DNA of 56,639 nucleotides from Panaeolus papilionaceus (lineage: Eukaryota; Basidiomycota; Agaricomycetes; Agaricales): NCBI GenBank assembly GCA_015501605.1, contig JADNRZ010000056.1, forward strand, positions 1 through 56,639, in the 5' to 3' direction. This document shows positions 24,301-33,073 of this stretch, in pieces. Positions within the stretch are counted from its first letter, which is position 1, and every line of letters starts with the position of its first letter. A program made the translations under genes and the position numbers. Under the pieces are notes generated by a model. It ran no database searches. It worked only from the letters and a program-made list of their open reading frames with translations, and had not been told where the DNA came from.

Positions 24301-25135
24301 CAATGGCTCGCCATTTATAGCAGCTCTGGCATGGTTAGAAGACAAGTACGGGTATAAGCATATTCCCATTACGCCTTATAATTCAAAAGCGAATGGAAAG
24401 ATTGAGCGTCCACATTGGGACCTTAGACAAATGTTAGTAAAAGCGACTGGTGGAGATGTGTCGAAGTGGTTTTGGTTTTTGCACCATGTACTGTGGGCAG
24501 ATCGCATGACCGTGCGGCGCACTCTAGGATGTTCACCGTTCTTCCTAGTGACAGGGATGCATCCCACTCTACCTTTGGATCTGCATGAAGCCACTTGGTT
24601 GACTCGTCCTCTAGAGCTGGGGGTGTCAACTGCAGACTTAATAGGATATCGTGCTCAGGCGCTTGCGAAGCATTCATCATTTGTAGAAAGTGTGAGGTTG
24701 CGGGTGTCAAGCGCAAAGAAAGCAGCGCTTGACCGGTTTCAAGCACAGCATAACGGAAAATTCAAAGATTATAAGTTTGAACCAGGTTCATTGGTCCTGG
24801 TTCGGAACAATAATGCGGAAAGTGCTGCAGAGTCTAAGTCAAAAGATAGGTTCCTGGGGCCATTTGTTGTTGTTCGACGATGTAAAGGAGGAGCTTACTT
24901 AGTCGCGGAATTGGATGGTGCAGTGTGGCGCTCTAAGATTGGAGCATTTCGAACGATTCCTTACTTCCCGAGACGAAGGGTAAAATTGCCAGAAGATTTC
25001 ATGGATATATTGGATCTATCTACGAAACAACTAGACGACTTAGAACATGGGGTAAAACAGGCACCGGAAGGTGACTTGATTTTTGAAGGGATGCCAGCCC
25101 TGGGGGTAACGGACAAGGTAACTGAGGACAGTTAA
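21356..25135 (+). CDS. pol: Pol: reverse transcriptase, RNase H and integrase
   Basis: About 1259 aa; the frame is open from 21302 and the first ATG is at 21362. The RT has an FDLFVGYDE block A and a YIDD catalytic box (about 371-374). RNase H shows Asp545, Glu589 and Asp615. The integrase zinc domain has H858, H863, C893 and C896. The core shows Asp923, Asp982 and Glu1017 (34 residues between the last two), and a GPF-type motif lies near the C-terminus. No chromodomain is recognised. All catalytic residues are in place, so the enzyme looks functional. It probably follows protease by a -1 shift near the T-run at the protease stop (21332-21338), where a slip at TTT before TAG would read on as Leu-Asp-Gln. 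Confidence 0.93.
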   Translation: MAMEDTGEVVLIIDWDDESPKIIAYQKPQGESFSESQLRNAYLEMASKEPGCIEDDESEKLHKFFYQTTVDERSQMTQASPRGIFGVEQSKIQDYEGEVLSVFAGKKYKPVARKVKPVYQELPEKYRIKRNITGDPLAGMPVLPTHPPEFVPKGRYTQERKEAMEEVHDSQFLTEEERKLIHYMIGEHNEGFAWEDSEKGRFKEEYFPPVEAPVIEHKPWVLKNLPIPPGLYHELCEIIKDKLASGTYEPSNSSYRSRWFAVIKKNGKHRIVHNLEPLNKVTIAHVGLPPATEALAEHFAGRACGGMFDLFVGYDERLLAESSRDLTTFQTPFGALRLVTLPMGWTNSVPIFHDDVTYILQDEIPDYTEPYIDDVPVKGPKTRYEMPDGDYERIPENSNIRRFVWEHLQAVNRIIQRMKYAGGTFSGYKSVLCASEITVVGHLCTYEGRKASPEKLLVLKNWPDCDSQGGVRSFLGTFGLVRPYIKDYATKAEPITRLLRGKYTHFEWGEDQKKAMRTLKEALDHTECLVPLDFEKEGAFVLAVDTSWMAIGFYLYQEDPMAPNGKRYARFASMPLNERERRFSQPKRELYGLYRALKACSHQLKGSRHLIVETDAAYIHGMLKNAGLGPNATINRWIDEINMFHFDLRHIPGAKFGPDGLSRRPYNEGDELFENPEDEETEESYESHRLIKIRNEDPDPLEFDEFQADIDTRGGYLQRAMAVSDFEHELLEAREESREEIKLFKQCHPELITVLVNIEAVPDEALKWDETKREPYPVEMRSVESRKAEDKLKEIRSLLKNPDKYRAGISQEEWIKMFRAASHYFLDKDGRMYKKVVEGPQRLVVEEDHRMYMLRAAHDCVGHRGFHATKSLIAYRFWWPDLERDVSWYVRTCHTCQVRQKEVLKMAPTWTHTPSLFQRVHIDTMHMTPKSNKCKYIFHARDGLSSWVEARALQKETARKIGQFIFEDIICRWGVLQELVTDNGSPFIAALAWLEDKYGYKHIPITPYNSKANGKIERPHWDLRQMLVKATGGDVSKWFWFLHHVLWADRMTVRRTLGCSPFFLVTGMHPTLPLDLHEATWLTRPLELGVSTADLIGYRAQALAKHSSFVESVRLRVSSAKKAALDRFQAQHNGKFKDYKFEPGSLVLVRNNNAESAAESKSKDRFLGPFVVVRRCKGGAYLVAELDGAVWRSKIGAFRTIPYFPRRRVKLPEDFMDILDLSTKQLDDLEHGVKQAPEGDLIFEGMPALGVTDKVTEDS

Positions 25136-25154
25136 AATTAGAGTGTGGGGGAGA
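25121..25154 (+). repeat. Internal copy of the PPT region
   Basis: This 34-nt stretch spans the pol stop codon and ends in GTGTGGGGGAGA. It matches 28185-28218, which directly abuts the 3' LTR, at 29 of 34 positions. It marks the point where a conventional element would end, and so the left edge of the inserted cassette. Confidence 0.85.
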
Positions 25155-25184
25155 GGAAGCAGAGAGATACAAGACTTACCAGGG

Positions 25185-26540
25185 TCAATTAGAACGAGTG
25201 GACGCAACCTTGTCACTAGAAGAAGCAACAGCGGCCAAGGCAGTAGCAAGAGCGTCCCTGAGTTGGGTATAACCAGCGATACGAGCCTCGATTAAGATAA
25301 TCTCGGTTGCAATATCAGCGGCGGTAGCTTGATAACCCAAGGGAGGGGACTTAGCGGCAAAAGACTGGCTGTCTATGAAGGGAACGAGATAAGAATAAGA
25401 CAGATAAAAGGCAGGACTTACCCTCATTACGGGGACGTTTAGGAGGACGTCCAGGAGCGACACGAGCTGCACGAAAGAAGGCTGGGTCAACAACGGCGAC
25501 GCCAGGGACACCTGAATAGGGGAGGAAGATGGTAGACGAACTAGGGCGATCAACCTAGGACAAGATTTGAACCAAAAAAATTGAAACAAAAGTTAACAAC
25601 GAGACAGACGAACCTTAGATGAGGATCCGGGGGTCTTGACGCGAGGACCAGTGGGAATATCCTTGACTTTATCGCTGGCAGTAGACGTAGCATCACCCCC
25701 AGTGGCGGAGGCGACAGCAGAAGAGCTAGTCTTCGTGCCAGAAGTGGAGGGCTTGCCCGACGAAGCAATCACGGTCGGAGGGGCATGGCCATCGATAGGA
25801 TCATCGATGACCATCATCTCGGTCTAAACAGAAAAGTCAAACACCCTTAGTACGAGACAAACGAAGAAAATAAAAAGAAATACATACATTCTCACCAAAA
25901 TTGATGTCCTCATTGGGCAACGGAGCATCAACAGCGGCGATCTCAGTATCTGAGTCCTCGATAATCGCCTTGGACTTGTAGATGCGGCGAGAAGGACGCT
26001 TGGCTGAAGCCTGGCGAAAGCATACAAATATTAGAGTGAAGATATGAATAAGGGACAAAAGAACGTACCGGAGCAGCAGCAGCAGCAGCCTCAGCCTCAA
26101 CAGCTTCGTCACGTTCACGAAGCTGGTGAATCATGGCTGTGGCAGCGTTGATCGGGTAGTACGAAGCTGGTGAATCATGGCTGTGGCAGCGTTGATCGGG
26201 TAGTACGAAGCCGGGTAGTCAAATCCGTGAGCGGTCCGAGAGCCTGGAATTGCTTACGGATTTCGAAAAGGAGGTGGTAGAATTTGGGGTTGAGGTAGTT
26301 AGCCTCAATGACACCCTGGGTATTAACCCAACGAAGCTAGGGAAAAGAGATAACAAGTGAAAAGGCGTCAGAAATATGCCAAAACGAGGATAGAAAGATG
26401 TAAATACTCACAGCTTTGCAGGCTGCTGTGTCGAGCGCATCCAGGCGCTCGGCAGCGTCGACCTTGGAATCCAGTTCGAGATATCGATTAAAGAGTGAGC
26501 TGACAGATGCAATGGTCGGAACGAGGGTGGGAGCGGCCAT
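25185..26540 (-). CDS. Antisense cassette gene B: unknown protein with NLS-like clusters (309 aa, 7 exons)
   Basis: I do not recognise the product. Exons: 26540-26412, 26336-26258, 26136-26069, 26010-25888, 25823-25614, 25554-25422 and 25372-25185. All have GT-AG introns (49-121 nt) and the total is 930 nt. The N-terminus (MAAPTLVP) and middle are helical. Basic clusters KRPSRRIYKSK and RPPKRPRNE look like nuclear localisation signals. A Ser/Thr-rich, probably disordered section lies between them, and the C-terminal 50 residues are a predicted amphipathic helix. A TATA box precedes the start. Intron 2 contains a 44-bp tandem duplication. The gene lies opposite to the element's sense strand, so its introns are retained in the genomic RNA. 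Confidence 0.7.
26117..26204. repeat. 44-bp perfect tandem duplication across a splice acceptor
   Basis: Units are 26117-26160 and 26161-26204. Each carries, on the minus strand, the acceptor CCACAG followed by CCATGATT. Using the acceptor of the first-listed unit (26137) gives intron 2 of gene B (121 nt) and an open frame. Using the other leads to a stop. Without the duplication the intron would be 77 nt. Confidence 0.85.
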
Positions 26541-26610
26541 GGTCACAAAGAAGCACAAGAAAAATAAGACAAAAAGCGGGGGGTAAGAAAGATCTGACGG
26601 TGAAACGAGG

Positions 26611-26618
26611 CTATATAA
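26611..26618 (-). promoter_or_regulatory. TATA box of antisense gene B
   Basis: The minus strand reads TTATATAG about 70 nt upstream of the gene B start codon, followed by a pyrimidine-rich leader, as is usual for fungal promoters. It is a match by eye only. Confidence 0.5.
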
Positions 26619-26864
26619 GCGATATCTGTGCTCACCAAGGCACAAGTTTCACAAGTCATAATGTCAATCCCGGAAATAGAGACTTAGCACAAAAGATCTT
26701 ATTGAAGCATGTGCTACCTGGACTAAGCGATCGTTACAAGAATATGCTAAGTCTAACGAAGAATAATAAACAAAAATTGGAACGGCTGCCGTAGAGATCC
26801 AGACAGAGAGATCTCGGACTCAGCGTTCGGAGAATTAGAGAAAAAGAACGAAAGGAGCCAGCGC

Positions 26865-28059
26865 CTAAGCGCCGCCACGGCTACGACCTTGACCACGTGC
26901 ATTGGTAGAATCGCGAACCAGACGGGGTCCTTGGCCATTATTACGACCCACTGCAAACCAAGGACGACGAGGTATAAGGGGAGCTGGAGCAATAACCCCG
27001 TTAGCAATGCGGGAAGCCTAATAACAGATATTAGTAAAAACGAGACAATCAGACAAGGAGATGAGGTGAAAAATCTCACTACATTGGTAGCAACGGCACC
27101 TAGGTCCACGGTTGACCTAACTCGCCAGGATGAGCCACTAATAGGTGTTGGGACCACCGTTGGCTCGTTGGTATCGTTGTCGTAACGAGCCGCCAGCGCA
27201 TAAAACGCCTCAAAACGACTAGCCGTGATAACATGACCAAAAGGAGTCAGGGACTCCAAATGATCAGCTACAGCTCGTCCGTTGGTACGCATCTGAGAGA
27301 AAGAGAGCGAATCGGTTGAGGCGGCGGAAACCTGCAGAAGAAAAAGATAAGCTGAATACAAAGCAATATAAAGTTAAGAAAAAGACGAACCAAGGAGTCC
27401 GAAATAACGGATAGATATTGCTCCAAAAGTTCGGGGCTCCAGAATGACAAGAGCCCATGGAACGCTATTTCTTCTAAAAAGAAAGTGGAAGCATGCACCT
27501 CCGGAGCTTCAGTGAATTTGAGATGGTGGGGTGTATTGCCTCTGAGGCGAAAAGGGACAAGAGCTGACTGATGTACCAAGGGACCAGCAAGAATGAGACC
27601 GGAAGAGAGAAATAAAAAGATAAGACACATACATGAGCCAGATTAATGTACAACTCTGTAATTCCAGTTGGGATTCCAACACAGGCCAACAGCTCAAGCT
27701 CGCTGGCCACGGCTGGTAAGCGAACGAGTGGGTGGAGGGTACGGAGGCGCATCATGAGGTGGAGGAGAAATCGGGCGCGAAGACGGCGGCCACCGATGGG
27801 AGATCCCTCAGTATCCCGATTTGGGACTAGGGATAACTAGACAAAGCAAAACAGATGAATATACGAAAGAAAGAAAGCTAAACTAACGTACCAACTCGTG
27901 TGCGAGGCATGCTAAAGCGTGCATGTGAAGTTCAGGGTGAGTGATAACCTGACCTTCAACATGTTGAAGGGACCACAAGTTGAAGCAGCTGGCATCAAAA
28001 TGCGATAATATGATGGAGTCGGCGGGTAAAGCGGGAGGGGGATCAGAAGGTTGGCTCAT
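26865..28059 (-). CDS. Antisense cassette gene A: unknown protein with Arg/Gly-rich tail (316 aa, 5 exons)
   Basis: I do not recognise the product. Exons: 28059-27892, 27836-27633, 27567-27391, 27331-27083 and 27017-26865. Introns are 55-65 nt, all GT-AG and all in phase 0; intron 4 has a TACTAAT-like branch site. The protein starts MSQPSDPPP, is largely helical with several Leu/His-rich segments, and ends RGQGRSRGGA, an RG-rich tail typical of nucleic-acid-binding or disordered regions. The upstream ATG at 28098 lies too close to the TATA box to be the likely start. It is transcribed from just inside the 3' LTR towards pol, in tandem with gene B. Confidence 0.72.
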
Positions 28060-28108
28060 GGTGAATGGGCGTGCTTGACAGAAGAAGAGAATGGTCATTT
28101 GGAAGGGA

Positions 28109-28117
28109 CTATTTATA
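28109..28117 (-). promoter_or_regulatory. TATA box of antisense gene A
   Basis: The minus strand reads TATAAATAG, 50 nt upstream of the gene A start codon at 28059. The spacing fits initiation about 30 nt downstream of the TATA box and supports MSQP as the start. Confidence 0.6.
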
Positions 28118-28134
28118 CAAAAACAAAAGGTTAC

Positions 28135-28162
28135 AAAAAAAAAAAAAAAAAAAAAAAAAAAA
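28135..28162. repeat. 28-nt poly-A (plus) / poly-T (minus) tract
   Basis: An uninterrupted A run lies between the gene A promoter and the PPT. On the minus strand it is a poly-T tract upstream of the TATA box, reminiscent of nucleosome-excluding promoter tracts in fungi. It could equally be the scar of an inserted cDNA end. Confidence 0.8.
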
Positions 28163-28184
28163 TTAGTACTAAAAAGATAAAACG

Positions 28185-28218
28185 ACTGAGGACAGTCGAG
28201 ATTTGAGCGTGGGGGAGA
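28185..28218 (+). other. Polypurine tract at the 3' LTR
   Basis: The sequence ends GTGGGGGAGA directly before the LTR TG. This is the expected primer position for plus-strand synthesis. The 34-nt region is duplicated at 25121-25154. Confidence 0.85.
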
Positions 28219-29084
28219 TGAAAAGTGTCAGATAAAACCAAGCCAAACCACACCTGTTTTCGCGAACGCAGAAACCTCCGGAGCACCGATACGAATTTGA
28301 AATAAGCGCCGACACGCTTGGTATGGGTCCAAGCGGGCACCCAAACTGAGAGAGAATCTGTAGGTCCGAAATGTCGGTTCACGGATTAGCATCAATACGG
28401 GAAGATCAGCGCAGGACTCACCATAGCAACCGGGGGCCGTAGAGCAAACGCATGGCTGTAAAGAACAGCTGACTGCGAAGCCACGCACCATAAGAAAAGT
28501 GACGCATGTGCCAAGAGAGAACGCGCGCGGTACAATAGGTAGCGATGAGGCGAGACCCGAATCAGGAAAAGGCATAATCATAAAAGGAAGCACGTACCGA
28601 GGATGGGGAGATTCATTCTACCCCGGAGGACATCCCCCCAGTAGAACCAAAGACAATAAAAAGCCCATTAAAAGCATCTACAGTGAAGTGAAGTGAAGTG
28701 AAGTGCCGTGAAGTGAAGCCCGAAGTCAAAATAAGTGTATCAAGTCAAAATTAAGTACATTTTCGGAACTCTAAAAAGCACCGGAATACGTACCATATAC
28801 CATTGGGATATCCGTTTGAACGTTCATTAAAGTGCGCGTGCCTGCCTCCATCTCGAATTAAACAAACTCGGTTCAATTCCGAGACCGAACTCGAAGCATT
28901 GCGTGGGAAACGTCACTTAAGCCGTATATTAGCACTCAAACACATCTTAAATATCATTTCAATTATAATTCTATTTATATTCTATATTCGTAACTAAGTA
29001 TACGAACTACCTCGTTCACGAGAGAACTCGGCAGTTCGTGTGTTTGTGTGTGTGTCAGTGTCCCTCACCGTAGCAAGCTTCACA
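28219..29084 (+). repeat. 3' LTR (866 bp)
   Basis: It reads as identical to 17569-18434 at an offset of 10,650. It is followed by the CTTC target duplication and the continuation of GTPase exon 4. Confidence 0.95.
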
Positions 29085-29837
29085 CTTCCACACATCCTTT
29101 TGAAGCTGGTCGAAATTACTGTTTGCTCGCTGCTTTGCAGTCTCACTCCCGAGACAGTCCCACATCGTAGTGACGACCGTGATGCCTCTAGCTGCCTTGA
29201 TCCCTGTTAGAGCCTGAAATATCCGGAGCACCTCTCGTTGACTCCCCGATAGCCGCGGACTGTTTATGGGCATGAAATACAGAATTCGGCAGAAATAATG
29301 CAGTCTGCAAACATGGTCACTGATTTCTTTGAACAATCAATCGACAAAAGAGTATATATCTACCCAGATTTTGCCCTCCAATCCTTCAACATCGAGAGAA
29401 TCTTCATCTCGGATATCTTGGTATCCGAGAAACCGGGTACATCGACTAGGTAAATCGGCCGCCCTGAATTCTTCTGTACATTGATGAGCTGATAGGCAGA
29501 TATTGACTGTGTAAACCCTTCGAGTCGATTGCTGGATATTCCGAGTGATGCGTTTGAAGCGAGTGCTTCAATGAACTAGTGATCAGCATTTTTAGCGTGA
29601 ATCATTGACCAGACAACTAGGAATCGCACTGTGCTTTTACCAGTGCCTGTAGGACCCAGAATTCTGAAAGATTTACCAAATCAGAGATTGAATCTAGTAT
29701 CATATGCCGCGCACTCACAAAATGATATGGATCCCAGTCAAGTTGTGCTGCTTGTATTCCATTGGGTTGACCAATTTAACAGAGGGGGTACCCGTGACTT
29801 TGATATTCCAATACTCGTTTTGAGGAGGGGTTTCCAT
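29085..29837 (-). pseudogene. GTPase copy 3, exons 1-4
   Basis: It starts METPPQ at 29837 and includes GPTGTGKST (P-loop, with T in place of A), DVPGF and TTMWD. Exons match those of copy 1: exon 1 is 29837-29719, short exon 2 lies near 29,663, then exons 3 and 4. Exon 4 ends at its Trp-Lys codons against the LTR. The CTTC duplication keeps the last codon intact, but the GC donor of intron 4 now lies 11.5 kb away at 17,564. No other lesion is visible. Confidence 0.8.
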
Positions 29838-31010
29838 GATGATGTATAGATAGGTGCGGGTAACAACGCCAGTGATGGTGGTGGTGGTGGGAGGTCAAAA
29901 GGCCAAATCCTCAGGGGGTGCAGTCGCCGAAAGCCGTAATTGTGAATGTCACTTCCAGCGACGCGCTCCAACTTGCATGAGTGAACCTCGTGGCTCGCAG
30001 CCGCATGTCCGAATCGCGACTGTCAAGAAGCAACGAGTTATTTGATAAATGGAATACATTCCCTTCATCGCCGCCATCCCACGTTCCTCGTCCCTAAAAA
30101 AGATTCACTACTATCTTAGGAGGTTTGCCTTTACTTTCCTCGATTTCCATACCCATTCTACAATTAGTGTTCAACATCATGTAGAGCGCACGACGGGGTA
30201 ACGACGGGGTATCCGTTATAAACTTTAAGGCGTCGCAGTGCTTATCGTGGAACGCACCTTGTCATGTGAATCCCTACCCTATCGAGGGCCTGTGGCGTGG
30301 ATAAAATTCGACGGCTACTTTGCTTACCCTCCTCGGTTCCTAACATACGTCCTCCTGCAGGCTCTACTCATATTGACAGGTGACCTTAGGAACATGAGGA
30401 CAAGTCGGATAGGGGTGCTATTTTTACAATCTCCATATCGTATGTTTACATATCAATCGCAATGGTATTACAAAGGACAAACATAATTCTAAGAATTCAT
30501 CAAACAGGACTACTCACGATATGTACACATTCAAAGAGCGAAGGTGGTGCCAAAGAAAATACTGAGCGGCGATGAGACAGCGCAACCAGTGACGCACATT
30601 ATGAACACCTGAAGGATGACGATGACAGTGATGGGTATTCAATAGGGGGAAACCCTTGGAGCACACACATCGACATCATTATTCTTCGCTATCATGACTG
30701 AATATTGACTGCATCTCCGGAATCCGAAGCGATTCGTGGTTCTTGGATGAGAAAGGTCAAAGATGTGGGTGATCTAGACCGAGGGAGGGAACACAGAGTT
30801 GAATGCAGATCGAAGTGCTCTTCGATGATACCATCGTTTATATTTGTGAATCTGAGCAAGAGCAAAGTGAAGGGATAAAGTGGAAGGCATGATTGACAGA
30901 CTATTGAGTACGGAGGCCGTTGAAAAGCGAGGAAGGAGGCAACGAAGAGCGTAAAAATGCACAGATTTTCGAGTGACCCATTCCAGGGAAATCCCCGCTA
31001 CCGTGAGGTA
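29838..31010. other. Divergent intergenic region of the module, copy 3, ending in kinase upstream sequence
   Basis: It matches 2169-3100 and 7944-9230. Examples are 30,235-30,420 against 8400-8590, 30,690-30,740 against 8870-8925, and 30,970-30,990 against 9198-9220. No kinase exons follow; the module is cut off at about 31,010 by other repeats. Confidence 0.55.
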
Positions 31011-32515
31011 TGTAGTGGGTTTTAGTGGAATGGTTATAAAAAATTGGCAGATGATCAAAATGTGGCTGTGAATTCACACGCGTGTATGGTAATTTCGTCC
31101 CACTCAATCCGCAGCTCAAATCTTATCGAATACCCTCCTCAATGGTTATCGAGGGTGGTCATCCCTTCAGCCTCCATCCTATAGAAAGAGTCGAAATGTG
31201 CTCGCGAGCGCTAGGAGGAGTGGCGGTCCCACTCTCAGACTGCATCAAGGTTCAGATTCAGGGTTGTTAATCCTATCAGTCAACACAGTGTTCTGTCCAA
31301 GTTCTCGGGTACCATACAGAGTAAAAATCATGGATTAAAATTTAGCACCAAATTAATTCTCGTAGCTTTGTCGATTATTGATTTCTGATTCAAAAACGAT
31401 AAGAGAGGTATTGAATGGTAGAACTTGTAGCCTTGTGGGACAACTGTACCTTCTTCGTTGAATGGTTTGGACCAATCCGAAGTGATGCTTTTGGATAAAG
31501 CCATTCAGATTAATAGTTTCAACGTGCTACACACTGAAAGAATAAGTATTATGGTAGCGGGCTATGCCGCTGGCCGTTATGAAGTTAAAATATGCTCGGA
31601 GAAATTTTGGCAGAGGATTTGAATGTGGCTGTGCTAGCAAGCCAATTTAGAAATTGAATCTCACTTTTCGGTAAATAGAGACTATGCTTTTGGAACTCTT
31701 ATCATTCTGGATATCCATCGCTGTGGGGCACGGGAAAAAACCCGTGCAGAGCCGTGTGGCATCGCACGTGAGCCGTGCGTCTACCGTGCGCATCCGCACT
31801 TTAGTCGCTAAGGTCAAATGCACATCACTCCATCCACAGTGTATTAGGCTACTACCGGGACAGTCAATTATTATGGATAGTTTATGTGTACAGATCTCGA
31901 TTCTAAGGTTTATCCATAAGGCATGACTTACCTTGATGTCCAGCTGCAGAAAGACAACTCACATAACATCGAAGCCAGGATTAATATGGGTAGTGTGGAG
32001 AATCTAATCACTGTTGAACGATTTCTGGGGCGTGTTTGTGAGACGCAAATCAATGCATATTAGAGACTGGTGTTAGTTCTTGGAGACATATCATACAAGA
32101 AATCCTACTGATACTTGTAATGCAGCCAGAATCTTGTTCTGAAATCCAATAATATTCCAATTTGTAAGGTATTGATTGTCATTACTATGCACATAGAGTA
32201 CAAGGTCATAATATTGATACTTCGCATCTCATAAGTCTTTTCTTAACGTCTTCATCTTGGAATTTCACTTCGCTTACAGTGCCTGTCGAGTCCTCAACTA
32301 CCTCAGCTCTCGTAAATCCTGTCCCTGTATTACTACCAGGGGTTTTTTTTTTTCACGCACACACACCCCAACCCAAATATTACCTTTTATTCATTTATTC
32401 GCTTTTATTCATGACACTACCCTTGAATTATTGTCCTAATAGCTCAGATGATACATCAGGGATGAGCTGAAATACAAGAAAGAAGCACCTAATATCTTGA
32501 GGGATGCGCCGTGCG

Positions 32516-32596
32516 GCCGTGCAGAGCCGTGCATTACCGTGCATTTGACCGAGTTGCACGGTAGAGGCTGCACGGCCGTGCACGGCTCTGCACGGC
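32516..32596. repeat. GC-rich hairpin with perfect 18-bp and 9-bp stems
   Basis: GCCGTGCAGAGCCGTGCA (32,516-32,533) is the exact reverse complement of 32,579-32,596. An inner stem pairs 32,535-32,543 with 32,555-32,563. Related CCGTGC/GCACGG words cluster again at 31,727-31,800. The structure is consistent with a foldback element or a structured transcript. Confidence 0.85.
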
Positions 32597-32653
32597 TTTT
32601 TTCTATTATCCCATCGCTGTTCGTCCTTTCCTTCTCCTCCACTTTACAGTACT

Positions 32654-33073
32654 ATGACGATGACAAAACTCCCTATTCTACTCAATGGTACTCCCTGCAA
32701 CACTATCTTTGATCCTACAATACTAACCTCTTGCGTTTTGAGGGCATTCTGTCGCTCTATCAACGCTCGTCCGGCCGATGCTGGAACAAAAACTCAACCT
32801 CTGCCAATTTCATGCCAGACCAGTCTCGGTGTTTTCTCATGTGTTTTATCCTTGTCTACAGTCGATTCTCACCCAGACTGGGATGTTTGTCTGGGTCGTG
32901 ACTGGCTCAACCATGGCACAACTGCCATTCCCGATGGATATGTTTTGTTGGGAAATGGTGAAGCTCTCTATTTCGCCTCCAACGCTTTGAATGCCGTTCG
33001 AGGGTACAATGATGGTTCGCCAATTCTTTTTGGTTTGCATGATTTGTCTCTACTTATGTGCGATTTGAACTAG
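32654..33073 (+). CDS. Retropepsin-like small protein (uncertain)
   Basis: A 139-aa ORF begins MTMTKLPILLNGTP and contains a DVCLGRDWL motif. That is the second half of the pattern of clan AA aspartic protease-like domains (hydrophobic-hydrophobic-LG-xDW). The first half has FDPT where a catalytic DTG or DSG would be expected, so it is probably not an active protease. No RT or other retroelement part adjoins it. It lies 58 bp after the hairpin and inside the nested inverted repeats, so it may be cargo or a remnant of a mobile element. It could be spliced to further exons that I cannot define. Confidence 0.4.
   Translation: MTMTKLPILLNGTPCNTIFDPTILTSCVLRAFCRSINARPADAGTKTQPLPISCQTSLGVFSCVLSLSTVDSHPDWDVCLGRDWLNHGTTAIPDGYVLLGNGEALYFASNALNAVRGYNDGSPILFGLHDLSLLMCDLN

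Larger units (their letters stand above)
17569..29084 (+). mobile_element. Complete Ty3/gypsy LTR retrotransposon with antisense cargo genes (11.5 kb)
   Basis: Two 866-bp LTRs (17569-18434 and 28219-29084) begin TG, end CA and read as identical. The 4-bp target duplication is CTTC (17565-17568 and 29085-29088). Inside are a PBS, a Gag ORF, a protease ORF, an RT-RNaseH-integrase ORF and a purine-rich tract before the 3' LTR. All three sense ORFs are open, so the element may be autonomous. The integrase lies downstream of RT, which defines the Ty3/gypsy order. It is unusual in length: 3 kb between pol and the 3' LTR hold two spliced genes on the opposite strand. It interrupts GTPase copy 3 exactly at the end of exon 4. 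Confidence 0.95.

Noticed and set aside
28135..28162. Poly-A tract as the tail of a processed retrogene
   Set aside because: The adjacent antisense genes keep their introns, so they are not processed copies in that orientation; a promoter poly-T tract is more likely.
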